This document shows, in pieces, positions 1 to 11,654 of a stretch of DNA of 64,000 bases. The stretch is taken from positions 154,615-218,614 of the forward strand of contig NW_025947610.1 of the NCBI RefSeq assembly GCF_000764305.2, given 5' to 3'. This DNA is from Hyalella azteca. Its lineage: Eukaryota; Arthropoda; Malacostraca; Amphipoda; Hyalellidae. A program made the position numbers and the translations under genes. The stretch's first letter is position 1. Each line of letters opens with the position of its first letter. The notes beneath the pieces are model-generated. The model searched no databases, was not told the origin of the DNA, and worked only from the letters and a program-made list of their open reading frames with translations.

Positions 1-174
1 CGTGACTGCACGGCGTATGGGCCCACGTGACTGCAAGGCGTATGGGCCCACGTGACTGCACGGCGTATGGGCCCACGTGACTGCACGGCGTATGGGCCCC
101 GTGACTGCACGGCGTATGGGCCCACGTGACTGCAAGGCGTATGGGCCCACGTGACTGCACGGCGTATGGGCCCA
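1..174. repeat. 25-bp tandem array
   Basis: Seven near-identical units (one of them 24 bp) starting at 1, 26, 51, 76, 100, 125 and 150. Each contains CACGTG across the unit joint and the palindrome TGGGCCCA. Differences are a C/A change (GCACGG or GCAAGG) and one deletion. The array probably continues beyond the window edge. Confidence 0.95.
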
Positions 175-2106
175 TGTGTGCCAGTCCAACTTCAGCTTGA
201 ACTCTGCGAGATTCGTTGAACTGCAAGTTTAAACTTAAACACAGACAAGTTTTCTATAGAGATCCCAAAAATTAAGAATTAACTTGTAAAGTTCTATAAT
301 GATTACGAAAAAATAAGTTGGAAAACAGACGAGTAATGCAATGAGCCCAAAATCAAGCTGGAACTTTGAAAAGTTTTATAATGAAAACGAAAAATAAAAG
401 TTTGAAGACACAAGTTTCCCGATGAACTATGAAAAATTAAATTTGCAAATTTAGAAGCTCTCTAGCACCGACAAGTATTCGAATCGGAACTATTTTAGCA
501 CGCCACACATAAAGTTGAAGCCCGGCAATGTTTGTGTTTTTGAAAGAACACCGAAATGTTTCTCTGGCGGCCATTAAAACTAGCATAATTGACCACAAAA
601 ACTACAAAACCTAGCAGGTTTTCTGGCACACAGCACTATACAGAATCGTATTCCTTTCACACATGACACTACACAGATTTATAAACTCATCAATACACCT
701 CTACACAGAATCGTTGGTTCATCACATGCAGGTACGCTGATCTGTTTCCACTTCTTCGTAGCAAAATCGTGAATGTGAAGGTGAAAAAAATGTCAAAATA
801 ATTTATGTTAATTACACCAAACTTAATTCTCAAATCCGCTCCGTCATCAGTTCATAATAATAAAACAAAAATTAATGCAACTCATTACTAAATTTAAACA
901 TGAGATTTAAAAAATAAAATGCTCTCAAGCAAAGTAATGTAAATACACATCTGGTGCCAATCTCAAGACGAAATGTACCGCACAAATTATTCAAAAAATC
1001 TTCCCATTTAGAAACATACATGAATTCCAAAACCCTCATGCGGATGTCGAATTTGAAGTCGGACAATCGCTTTATAGTCGTTTTTTTCGAATTTTAAATT
1101 AGTGTTAGGTTCTAATCCAAGCAAACAAATTATATTTGGAAAAAAGTGAATCATCCAAAGAAAAAAGCTTGAACTGAAAATAGAACTATTACACTAATAT
1201 TTACAAAGTTTACTGAAAATTGCATAAAGGTTCCATAGCGCCACCAAATTCAACATTAAAAATTTCTACCAAAAATGTCAGGAATTTTGAACCCATTCCG
1301 CAAAGTTTTAGCAATGATTGCGGACGCACAAGTGTCGTGTCGCCGAGAAGCGAGATCGCGAGAACGTCGCTTCTGAAACTTGTTAGCTTCATTACCCGAC
1401 CAAATTACATGTTCACTCTCCGACAAATGGTTGTGTAGTCGCCACGAGGGGAGAGTGTCTGAGTCTCTCCCTCACTTCCCTCACTCTCGAGGGTAACTGC
1501 TTCTGTACACGTCACCAACACATTAGCTTCTCGCACCATTGATCAAGGGTTCTGGTGCAAGCAACTCTACCGCACCAACGTGCTTGTGACAACTTACAAT
1601 TTATTGTTGAGTGTAACATTGGAAAAGTTTAACTTTTGTGGCTAGCTTTCGAGATATTGTGTGAATTTTTATTGCGTGCGAAATTACATATTCTAGGATA
1701 ATTTTTGTGATACGTTCATAATTTTTTAAGTTTGTAATTACTTTCCTAGAGTTTTAATTTGGAAGAAGAAAAAAGTCAAAGAAAAATTTTATATTAAATT
1801 CGCCATATAATAAATAATTCACCTTAAAGAATTTCTATTGAATTTTATTTACTTTCTATTTACTGATGAAACGAATATGCATTTGTAATTTGCGATTCAA
1901 TCAATTACATTATCTTATTTAACAGCTACATAATAATTGTTATCATCAAATTAATTGTTATCGTAGTAAAAATTGCGAAAAGTAATTATACTTTCGCAGG
2001 TCAGAACCGAGATTAGTGTTCGTGATGCCGACGAAATTCATGTGCCGTGCTGCGCCGGGGACATTCAGTGTCATGATCAATACTGGTATGTCAAGGACAA
2101 AAATAA
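175..2106. other. AT-rich spacer, no gene seen
   Basis: No convincing gene. A faint 82-bp duplication starts at 289 and 371 (AAGTTCTATAATGA and AAGTTTTATAATGA). A 7-bp inverted repeat (GAGAGTG at 1451, CACTCTC at 1482) lies in a CT-rich patch. Confidence 0.6.
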
Positions 2107-2285
2107 CCGGGGCAAAATAACGTCTATTACAGAATGACCTGCCGAGGAGAAATGATATCTATTTCTTCGAACAAATCTACCCGGGGAAATAACATCTATG
2201 TCTACTAAACGATCTACCACCCGGAAAAATAAGGCCTATTTCTACTTATAAATATACATGGAAGAAATAACGTCTAATATAGCAA
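2107..2285. repeat. Decayed tandem repeat of about 39 bp
   Basis: Around five diverged copies of a motif like CCCGGGGAAATAACGTCTAT, near 2107, 2145, 2182, 2221 and 2262. The spacing is regular but identity is low, suggesting an old array. Confidence 0.55.
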
Positions 2286-2614
2286 GTAATAAACAATATT
2301 AACTTTGACAAAGGGACGTCATCATGTGTTTTCATGTCACAATGTCACAAATGCATGTATAGTCGCACACTTTTATAGATTCTGGCAACAAAGTTTCGTC
2401 GTTTTTTCACACTAACTTGCAGCACTCATAACAGCGCGGTATGCTCTGGCAGCTCCTGCTACTGTATGTATCATCACTCCTCTGGCAGCTACTGAGAATA
2501 ATAAAATTATTAACTACACCTCATGCAACCTTGTTCACTGATATACAATACCTTAGACAATCTTGGACAATTTATAATTACAGACAATACAACCGCATCT
2601 CTTATAGCCGCACT

Positions 2615-2930
2615 GCTCATTTTCCGCATCTCTGGCAGCCGTGGCTCTTCACTCACCGTACCTCTGGCAGCCATGACTTCTCACTCACCATACTCCTGGC
2701 AGCCGTTACCGCTCTCTCACCGCACCTCTGGCAGCCGCTACTGCTCACTCACCGCACCTCAGGCAGCCGCTACTGCTCACTCACCGCACCTCTGGCAGCC
2801 GCTACTGCTCACTCACCGCACCTCAGGCAGCCGCTACTGCTCACTCACCGCACCTCTGGCAGCCGCTACTGCTCACTCACCGCACCTCTGGCAGCCGCTA
2901 CTGCTCACTCACCGCACCTCTGGCAGCCGT
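2615..2930. repeat. 32-bp tandem array
   Basis: About ten units with core CACCTCTGGCAGCC followed by GCTACTGCTCACTCACCG. The first three or four are diverged and the centre is nearly identical. Because 32 is not a multiple of three but stop codons are absent from the unit, long spurious open frames run through it on the plus strand. Confidence 0.95.
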
Positions 2931-4017
2931 GGCTCGCGCAGATGCGCCGAGACTCGCCATTTAGCGAGCGTCGCCTTGCCACCAAACCTGCAATTTGCGA
3001 GCATCGAGCAAGCCGGCGAGCGCCTCTCGCCTCTATTATTTTCCTTATTTTTCGTCCATCGGCTTCTTATTTTTTGCCTTATTACTATCATTCATTTTTT
3101 ATATATGGAATATGAAGAATACTTGGCACCGCAGCTCACGGCTGCTGCGCTCCCACGCGCGGTAATGACGCTCTTTTTTCTCGGAGGCGAACGTTTTTGT
3201 GGCCCATCACTTATATTATTATATTTCCATATATTATATATTGCTTCAGATACTACGATTCTTCCCCTTGTATTAAATATTCTTACGATGTTTCTAAATT
3301 CCGTTGTCATTCTTTGTTAGTTGTGTTACGTATACACTTATTTAACTGCAGAAGTAATGACGATAATATATATAGATACGATAATAAATAATATATATGA
3401 TCATCTGGATGAATGAAAGTTACTGAAATAAACATAATCATGTGCATTTGAGTGGGTAAAATGAAGGCAAATTTCAGCACAACTTACATATATTATAATG
3501 TTCAGTAGAACTGACAAATAGATGAGTTATGCCGCGCAGTTACTCATCTCTTGCAAGAAGAATTTTTCTTCATATGAGTGCTTCAACAGTGAAATGAACT
3601 TTTCAGTTTAATTTTCTGCAACAGTGGAAAATTGACGGCTCCAGTTTTAATTTTGAGTTCAGTTTGAATTGCACGTGTTTGGTAATCTCGAACGAGTACA
3701 ATTAAGTCTCGACTCCCACTGTGTCTCGAACCATTTTTGTAGTGTAATAGTAAAATATAATGCTTTTATCATAAATCATCTATAATCTCATAACTATCTG
3801 ATTGCAGTTCACAATAAACGTAAGTAATTTCAATAATATAGTTTTTATAAATATATGTTTCTCATTATTTATGCCTTCAGAGCTATTATAAATTTTATTA
3901 ATGTTTTAAAAAAAGCTCACCACCAGAAAGTGGGACGACAGAGTACGCCTGGTCAGAAAAAATTCTTCGCTAATTTGAGTTTTTTCTGCGGGAGCTTTTG
4001 ACAGCAACATCCTTGTG
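2931..4017. other. AT-rich spacer, no gene seen
   Basis: Begins with a short GC-rich patch (to about 3030), then AT-rich sequence. I see no repeat array, gene or structured RNA. Confidence 0.5.
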
Positions 4018-4338
4018 CTGCAGGCCACTGTAACTGCCACTGCTGCTGCAGTCATTGACAGCCACTGTAACTGCCACTGCTGCTGCAGTCATTGACAGCC
4101 ACTGTAACTGCCACTGCTACTGCTGCAGTCATTGACAGCCACAATAACTGCCACTGCTGCTGCAGTCATTGACAGCCACTGTAACTGCCACTGCTGCTGC
4201 ATTCTTTGACAGCCACTGTAACTGCCACTGCTGCTGCATTCTTTGACAGCCACTGTAGCGCCCACTGCTACAGCAGCTACTGACTGCCACTTTGAGGCGC
4301 TGTAACTGCCACTGTCATTGCAGTCATTGACAGATACT
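4018..4338. repeat. 37-bp tandem array (CTGCTGCAGTCATTGACAG type)
   Basis: About eight units built on GTCATTGACAGCCACTGTAA and CTGCCACTGCTGCTGCA. One unit is 40 bp because of an extra CTG-like triplet. Some copies have TTCTTTGACAG in place of AGTCATTGACAG. Confidence 0.92.
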
Positions 4339-4357
4339 GACAGGCTGTCAATGACTG
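4321..4357. repeat. Inverted repeat closing the 37-bp array
   Basis: CAGTCATTGACAG (4321-4333) is followed after 11 nt by its exact reverse complement CTGTCAATGACTG (4345-4357). The array therefore ends in an inverted fragment of its own unit. Confidence 0.85.
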
Positions 4358-5629
4358 TGAGGCGGCGCAGCTGGCAGTTCCCAGCGGCGCCGTCATTACG
4401 CCGGCGCGCGGCGTGCGGTTAGCACGCTTTTTGCGCCGCCTCATCACCGCCGACGCAGCGCAGATGCCGGCGCTTCTCACGCCCGTGCCACGGGACCGAT
4501 GTTTGGCGGGGACCGTGCTACGTCTTGGACATCTTCGCTACTGTGTGTCTATTTGGACCGACGTCTCTGAGGCCGGGGGACGTTCGTGGGCCGTCTTATG
4601 GGTTCAATGTCTTATGGTAAGGAGATCGTATTTACGAAACGTGCATTTGGATTTACGAAACGCCTCGTGCAATATTTCACGTGTTGGACGTACTATAAAC
4701 ATTGTACGTTTTGTACGTCTTAAGGATGTTTAATGCAAGACGTAGCGTCACGTACTGACTTTGTACAATTCTCTTTGGAGTGATCGTTAACAGACGAGCG
4801 CGAGACTTCCAGGGCGCTGTTTCAATCACGATGTTTCTGAGGTTTTTGCAAATAACCACGTTTCATGGAAGACTTCAAACACGATGTTCTGTGAGCTGAT
4901 CTACGGAGCTTTGCGGTTTTTTCTCAAACCATGTTTCATGTGCGCTTTAATCCACGCTTCGAGAGCTTTTTCATGCGCACTATTCTTTAATATTTTATTA
5001 TTCCGCTCGCTTTGCGGCTCATCATTTATCTATAAACATTTAACTTAGTAATCAATTTCCATTCCCCAAAATTAAAGCAAAGTATTCAAACAAGTCCTTC
5101 TTCAACACTCACGATTGGGTATCATCATTTGCAAGCCTCCTAAACTGCATGATTTTTTCATGGTTGCTTTGTTGTTGCTCCGTGTGGTCACATTGTTGGA
5201 GTTTCTTTCGTTATTTATTCGCTTCGGGTTACTTAGTAAGTATTATTTATTGTTATATATTTTATTGTAGTTTTTTTGTGCCACAGCCGCGGGGACCGAC
5301 AATTGTGCGGTCACTTTTCCAGGGCCGCGCATTGACGTGTGATGGACAACAGGTGCGACCAGGCGACTTGTTTTCTTATAAAAACATATTTTCTTCATAC
5401 CGAAATAGATATATTTTATACGTACCTGCTTGGGTATAATGTAACAAATTATGCTTTTTCCAGGAAAACTTGAACGGTTTGGGTAGAGCGTCCGATAATG
5501 GAGCGTCTGCATTAGTAAAATTTAGTAAAATAGTAAAATTTGCCCATCGCTCCTCGCTGTTTAATTTTGTTGAAAATAAAAAAACACGAAAACATTATTT
5601 TTTATTACTTAGTACAAGAATATGACTAA
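4358..5629. other. GC-rich patch then spacer with decayed repeats
   Basis: 4361-4580 is markedly GC-rich and holds a second inverted repeat, GGCGGCGCA (4361-4369) with TGCGCCGCC (4432-4440). From about 4620 to 4990, motifs such as TTTACGAAACG and CACGATGTTTC recur in diverged form. No gene is recognised. Confidence 0.5.
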
Positions 5630-5845
5630 CTGCAGCAGCGACTACAGAAACAGAGACAAAAACGTCAGCAAAATTAGCAGCAACAACAGCAACAGAGGCG
5701 CAAATAACAGCAGCAGCAGAAGCGACGACAGCATCAGTGACAAAAACGTCAGCAACAAGGCAAGAACAACAGCAACAGAGGCGCGAATAACAGCAACAGC
5801 AACAGAGGCGCGAATAACAGCAGCAGCAACAACAACTGCAATTCA
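5630..5845. repeat. CAG/CAA-type trinucleotide-rich tract
   Basis: Imperfect AAC/AGC/CAG triplets with an embedded longer duplication (ACAACAGCAACAGAGGCG at 5685 and 5767). Triplet structure keeps both strands open, giving Ser/Asn- or Ala/Val/Cys-rich frames that I regard as spurious. Confidence 0.85.
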
Positions 5846-5914
5846 TGAGGCAATTTAAATTCTGCAGCAAATCTACGCCGGACAAATTCTCAATCTGAGC
5901 GCCGACCCTCTTGA

Positions 5915-6140
5915 GGAACTTGAGATCTGAGGGAAGGGGGATTAGGGGAGTGAGGGGGGCAGAGAGAGGGATGCGAGGGGGTGAGAAAGAGGGTAGGAGA
6001 GTGGGGTTGAGAGAGGATGAGAGAAGGGTACACGTGAGGGTGAAGAAAAGAGAGGGATTAGAGAGGAGTAGAGAATGTGGTGACGCGGGTAAGGAAGAGC
6101 GAATTAAAGAGGAGAGGAGAGAGGGCGAGAGAGGACAGCG
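5915..6140 (+). repeat. Purine-rich (GA/GGGA) tract
   Basis: About 225 bp of strongly purine-biased plus strand (GAGGGAAGGGGG, GAGAGAGGG and similar) without a fixed unit. Such tracts can form triplex DNA. The open frame across it is compositional. Confidence 0.75.
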
Positions 6141-6854
6141 CTAAATGAGAGGCATGTAGAGGGCAGTATTAAATGAAAGGCAAATGAGGAGCATGGAGGG
6201 GGCAGTATTAAATGAATTAAGAGTGTAGTGAACATGGGAGAAAGCGTAGCATTGAAACTTAGTAGTCAAAATATGCACTTAAAATTATTTTGTTAACTAT
6301 AAAATAGAAGTAAACAGGTGCTTAAGACATAAGATGAAGCAATTGAATAAGACAATTTCAGAAGTAAAACCGTGTTAGAAATGGAAAAATCTGCTAAATA
6401 AATTAGACTTAATTCTGGAATCGTTCAATTTCCTCTTAGAGAAAGATTTAAAATTGAGAACTAGAATTTAGTTATGTACGCTCGAAATAAGCGGAACTTG
6501 GGTACGATAAAAGGCACGCAGACTGCGGTACACGGAAGAAAAATAAATAAGAATGAAATAAAATCAGTGAATTAAAATAAGTTTTCACTCAAGCAACCTT
6601 TTCGGCTCGAGATTTTGAAGCAAAAATTGAGCTGTAAAAATATACGCGCTGACGCCTGACATTTGGTCGGTATATGTCAGCTCATCGGCCAGCGTCTGCG
6701 GACTTTAATTGAAATGCTGGAAAATTAAACTCACGACGTTCCTTTACGCAATTAATAATGGACGGTGATAGCAGCACGGTGGCACTTCTGAGGTATATAA
6801 AACTGCATTAAAATGAATTATATTCTGGAAATAAATATTAAATATTAAATATTA
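6141..6854. other. Spacer, no gene seen
   Basis: Holds a two-copy duplication around GGGCAGTATTAAATGAA (6162 and 6200), then unique AT-rich DNA. Confidence 0.5.
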
Positions 6855-6912
6855 ATTTTCAGAATAAAATATTCTGAAAATGTTCATTTTCAGAATAAAA
6901 TATTCTGAAAAT
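6855..6912. repeat. Two tandem perfect hairpins
   Basis: ATTTTCAGAATA, AAA, TATTCTGAAAAT occurs twice (6855-6881 and 6886-6912; period 31). Each is a 12-bp perfect stem with a 3-nt loop. Confidence 0.9.
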
Positions 6913-7330
6913 ATTATGGAAATGAAAATTGCGGAAATATTTATTTCAGCAAAAAATACGATATTTTTGAGAGTAAAGGAAATTTTACACTTCAACACAT
7001 CACGGAAATAAACTTCAGTTGCGCTACACATAATACGTCCCTATTTAAAATCAAAGGTGTATTATGGGTGGCCACCTGCGATCCACTCAACACTCATGGC
7101 GTGTTATACGCAGCGCTTTACACACCTTAAAATTCAAGCCAACAACACACACCCGATTCACAGCACCATTTTTAAATGGAGTTTTATAGCACATTTCAAA
7201 TGGACATTTTTGCCTGGCATTTCTAAACGAGAAAATGTTCGCGGAAAAAAGCATATATCAATCAATGGGAGCGTCGGTGGTGCGTTCTACTGGGACCTGG
7301 CGCGCTAGCAGGTGACACAGGTTCTGAAAT
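6913..7330. other. Spacer, no gene seen
   Basis: AT-rich. Contains GGGTGGCCACC at 7068, reminiscent of dispersed family A described below but too short to assign. Confidence 0.4.
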
Positions 7331-7575
7331 GTGTACACATGTGTTGTATTGACGGGTGTTGTGTGATTTTTAATATATATCAATGTATTATGTGTACATG
7401 TGTGTTATCATGACGGGTGTTGTGTGATTTTTAATATATATCAATGTATTATGTGTACACATGTGTTGTTTTGACGGGTGTTGTGTGTTTTTTAATGTCT
7501 TTCTATGTATTATGTGTACACATGTGTTGTTTTGACGGGTGTTGTGTGATTTTTAATATCTATCAATGTATTATC
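7331..7575. repeat. 61-bp tandem array
   Basis: Four units starting at 7331, 7392, 7453 and 7514. Each begins GTGTACACATGTGTTGT and contains TTGACGGGTGTTGTGTG. Differences are scattered substitutions. Confidence 0.95.
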
Positions 7576-8002
7576 TTAATGTTTATTGTATCGTTAGTAT
7601 CAGCTATATGTGTTTTGTTTAAATGTTTGTTGTATCATTTTTAGAATCTATGTAATATATGAATGTTTATTGCATCGTTTATGTTATATAATGTGTTGTA
7701 TCAAAATGTTTATTATCAGATTGTGTATGTAATATCTTTGTAGATATGCATTATCTGTCTGTTTTTAGTCAAAGAATTTCTTAACAATATGAAATTATAT
7801 TTACAGGAAACTATTTAAAGTCATTGCGGAGCAAAAAGCGGCTAAATATTGAATTATACATTATTTACGTATTATTAATAACATAAAAGCACCCCATATC
7901 TAACAACTATAATAATTAGAGAGATTATTAATTTTTAGGCGCATGAACTGCATTCTAAGACATTTACTATAGAAATTTGAATAAACCGATTAATTCGGTA
8001 AC
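7576..8002. other. AT-rich spacer, no gene seen
   Basis: Degraded TTTATTGTATCGTT-like repeats up to about 7710, then unique sequence. Confidence 0.5.
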
Positions 8003-8200
8003 CCACGCACCGTATCAGTGCACACGCACCACGCACCGTATCAGTGTACACGCACCACGCACCGTATCAGTGTACACGCACTACGCACCGTATCAGTACG
8101 CACCACGCACCGTATCAGTGCACACGCACCACGCACCGTATCAGTGTACACGCACCACGCACCGTATCAGTGCACACGCACCACGCACCGTATTAGTGAG
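8003..8200. repeat. 26-bp tandem array
   Basis: About 7.5 units of CACGCACCGTATCAGTG plus CACACGCAC or TACACGCAC. One copy is shortened (8089-8110). The GTGCAC/GTACAC alternation is the main variation. Confidence 0.95.
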
Positions 8201-8476
8201 CACACATCGCATTTTCATGCAGTAACTCATACGAAAAATATATAAAAAATTAATTTCCATTTTCCCTAAGAAGTAAACTGAAAATTTTCTATAACCCGCT
8301 GCCGACGTCCCTGTAACTTGCATGCAGGAATGTGAATATAGCATGTTATACAGGTAGTTTATAGAGCGGCCGCTCATAAATCGGCCGTGATTTCAAAGAA
8401 GGACTCAGCGACCTGTGGCTGACAGTTCGTTTAACAAAATCCGCTGTCGGAGACGGCGAGTTTGGGCGAGCCTGAA
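8201..8476. other. Spacer, no gene seen
   Basis: Unique DNA; a short GC-richer patch precedes the next array. Confidence 0.4.
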
Positions 8477-8886
8477 TATTGTGTTTAATTAAAGCGCATA
8501 TTGTGTTATTGTGTTTAATTAAAGCGCATATTGTGTTATTGTGTTTAATTCAGGCGCATATTGTGTTATTGTGTTTAATTCAAGCGCATATTGTGTTATT
8601 GTGTTTAATTCAAGCGCATATTGTGTTATTGTGTTTAATTCAAGCGCATATTGCGTTATTCAATTTATTTCAAACGACTATTGTGTTATTTTGTTTAATT
8701 CAAACGCATATTGTGATGTGTTTAATTCAAGCATATATTGGGTTATTATGTTTAATTTATATACATGTCGTGTTATTGTGTTTAATTCAAACGCATATTG
8801 TGATGTTGTGTTATAGTGTTTAATTTATAGATATGTTGTGTTATTGTGTTTAATTTACATAGATGTCGTGTTATTGTGTTTAATTC
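8477..8886. repeat. 30-bp tandem array
   Basis: About 13 units of TTGTGTTATTGTGTTTAATT plus CAAGCGCAT. The centre (8510-8650) is nearly identical and the 3' part decays into variants with ATACATGTCG or ATAGATGTCG. Its length is a multiple of three, so the 114-codon frame across it is a repeat artefact. Confidence 0.95.
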
Positions 8887-9289
8887 ACAATATCTACTAT
8901 AAATACAAGTGTCTAAGATTGTGTAAATGTCGTGATGTGTTTCACATTACATGTGTAATGCATAACCGTGTTGCCTGTATATTTTGTTATGTTGGTGTGG
9001 TTTCGGCACGAGGAACTTTCTTTCTCGTGTACTCATGCGGCACACAATTACACATACATACATACCTACACAGGCGAGTGTGAATTGATGTTCTGTGTGT
9101 CCGTAAACAGGAGCCGAGACAGGAGCCGTGAGTAGAGAAGGAATATTGAATCGTGAGCAGGATTTGAATTTTTTTAATAATACTGAGCAGTTCAGAAGAT
9201 TTTAGAAATACAACTTGCGTCGTTAATGTAATAAATTTTCATGGTTGAAACGATTAAGACAAGAAGATTTGTGATTCTCTTCGTGCCAA
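8887..9289. other. Spacer, no gene seen
   Basis: Contains the palindrome CATTACATGTGTAATG (8945-8960, 7-bp arms). Otherwise unique. Confidence 0.5.
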
Positions 9290-9519
9290 TTAATTGGGAG
9301 ACAATATATTTCAGTCACCGCAATTGAGAGTCAATATAAGAGTCACCGTAATTGGGAGTCAATATAAGAGTCACCGCAATTGGGAGTCAATATAAGAGTC
9401 ACCGCAATTGGGAGTCAATATAAGAGTCACCGCAATTGAGTCAATATAAGAGTCACCGCAATTGGTGGTCAATATAAGAGTCACTGCAATTGGGAGTCAA
9501 TATAAGAGGCACCGCAATA
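9290..9519. repeat. 28-bp tandem array
   Basis: About eight units of CACCGCAATTGGGAGTCAAT plus ATAAGAGT. One unit is 4 bp short near 9435. Confidence 0.93.
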
Positions 9520-10028
9520 GCAGGTAATCACTACAGAGCAGCATTATTACGGATGTAAGATCCTGTTAATTGGCTCGACTTTTGTTCCGATGGGGAAAAC
9601 GAGACCAGAGCGTTGAAAAAATTCTGGAAAAAAAATCGAAATATTATGCAGATAAATAATATTATTGAATTCATATGCAGCATGAAATGAATTTTGAAAG
9701 TACGTTTGAAATTAAATATTCAGAACAATATAATAGCGATGATGTTTTGCGATTAAATAATGGTGGAATTTAAGTGCGTCAGTAAATTTCTTTCAAAAGT
9801 TCCGATTGAACTTAAATATTCATAGCAATATGATTTTTAACGAAGAATAATAACTAAATATGTAATTATAAGGAATCGTACATCTGTATGACATTGTAGT
9901 GTAAAAAATTCTGAAATTTTAATTGAACTCGTGCACTGAACAGCTTCCATAAGAAACATTTTATATAGTGTTTGCAGCCAATGCGCCCGAAAAAGCGTCT
10001 TTTTGGACAAGCTGAAACTCTTTGTCAT
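9520..10028. other. AT-rich spacer, no gene seen
   Basis: Unique AT-rich sequence; no array, gene or clear inverted repeat. Confidence 0.5.
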
Positions 10029-10425
10029 AGCGGTCATGGATGCCACAGAGGCGTCCATACCTGCCGTTTAAGCATCCATGAATACTTTACAATTATTTTT
10101 GATCCCGTGGTATTTTCGGATGCCGTACAAAAGTTATGGATCTCATAAAAGTGTCTATGGATGCCCTACAATATTTAAACGTTAAGGATGCCGTAAAATT
10201 TTAAGAATGCCTTATAAGTGTCAAGGATGCCTTATAAACGTTATAGGTGGCGTATAAGCGTTCATGGATGCCGTATAAGCGTTCATGGATGCCGTATAAG
10301 CGTTCATGGATGCCGTATAAGCGTTAAGGATGCCGTATAAGCGTTCATGGATGCCATATAAGCGTCCATGGATGCCGTATAAGCGTTCATGGATGCCATA
10401 GAAGCACCACGGATGCCGTCGAGGC
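10029..10425. repeat. 21-bp tandem array with decayed left flank
   Basis: 10240-10425 holds near-identical units of GCGTTCATGGATGCCGTATA plus A. 10029-10240 has the same motif increasingly diverged, with irregular spacing. The pattern fits homogenisation of the array centre. Confidence 0.93.
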
Positions 10426-11002
10426 GTTCGACCAAACACATGTCAACACAGGCAACGAGATAATCCCTCGCTCTATCGGCACAACCGTTGTACTCTCGAA
10501 CAGCCTTCAGACCAGAGGCTGCGATCCTTGCAAGAATGTTACTCTTTCTGTAGCTGCCACGCCAGATCCATGGACTGTACGTGTAACAAAGACGGCAGTA
10601 ACCGAGATTAGACTATGCAAACACTCGCTGTGAAGAGCAAAGGCGTCCACACGGAAGAATTTTATTTGCTGGATGCGACATAGACGACTTAACTGACTGG
10701 CAGGACTCAGTAACGCCTCACGCGCGGGTAGAAAAGAAACAAACGTGCCTGGGTATTTAACTTTCACTAGCTGAACGGGACAAAAGTGACTGTCAGCACA
10801 CCGTTACACATATAGACCTTGGAAATTGAATGTTATAAATGTTAAGAAAGTATATTTTCACATTTCGGATTGACCGATGCGTACAGCAGCTCAATAACCA
10901 TACTTGTCATCAGATGACCCTAACGGTGGGCCCAGAATTGCCTACCCTTCCATGATCCGGCTTCTGTTTCCTGCCTCGAAATTGTTTCATATGATGTACC
11001 TT
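10426..11002. other. Spacer, no gene seen
   Basis: Moderate GC and unique. An 86-codon minus-strand frame (10767-10507) has no recognisable domain, and I do not call it. Confidence 0.45.
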
Positions 11003-11100
11003 ATAGCATAGCATCGGTGTATAGCGATGGTGTATATATAGCGATGGTGTAAATATAGCGATGGTGTATAGCATCGCTTCATGGGGATGGTGTATAGCAT
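11003..11100. repeat. Short array of about 18 bp
   Basis: Five loose copies of ATAGCGATGGTGTATA, some with inserted TA dinucleotides. Confidence 0.8.
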
Positions 11101-11334
11101 TGACATATTATCGCTGATCATCGAATGACCGATAATCGGACACAAGGCGATTCAACGAAATTCTGTGTACTCAAACTGAAAATAAACTAATCCCAAGATA
11201 AAAGTATTTTCGACAAATTCAAAAGGCTGGCCTGTGAAGTTCTACTTGTGCCTAACAACAGAATTGGACCGAATAAGAATAAAACAAATAATCATGGACG
11301 ATCTTAAATGGATGGCCGCCGATAACGCAGCCAA

Positions 11335-11575
11335 GATTTTCATCTATGTCCGGGCAATTGAGTGAGACCGGAGCGGGCCCCAACAAACGGTGGAAGACGC
11401 AGGAGCTTAAGCGGGCCATGGGGCCTGGTGGGAGGTGGGCCTTAAGCCTCTGTGGTGTCACTTGCAGTACATCGGCCTCAAGGGCCCTTGAGCCTCTCGA
11501 AGGGCTCAGGACCTGCTGCTGGAGGGCGGCTGCTGCTGGGGAGGCTGCCGACAGGTTTTCTAATTTAAGGCCGCA
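11335..11575. other. GC-rich non-repetitive segment, possible exon fragment
   Basis: A sharply bounded GC-rich island in AT-rich DNA. Both strands are open: plus 11346-11624, 92 codons, and minus 11602-11252, 116 codons. The plus strand has an acceptor-like CACTTGCAG before 11469. The peptides show no domain I recognise and open frames on both strands are expected from high GC. Either an old gene fragment, a transposon piece or neutral GC-rich DNA is possible. Confidence 0.35.
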
Positions 11576-11654
11576 GAACGATTGCGTAGTTATCGTGACC
11601 ACTTACTACAATGTTGAAGTCTAGTGTTGGGAGGATCGGGTGAACTTTTACTTT

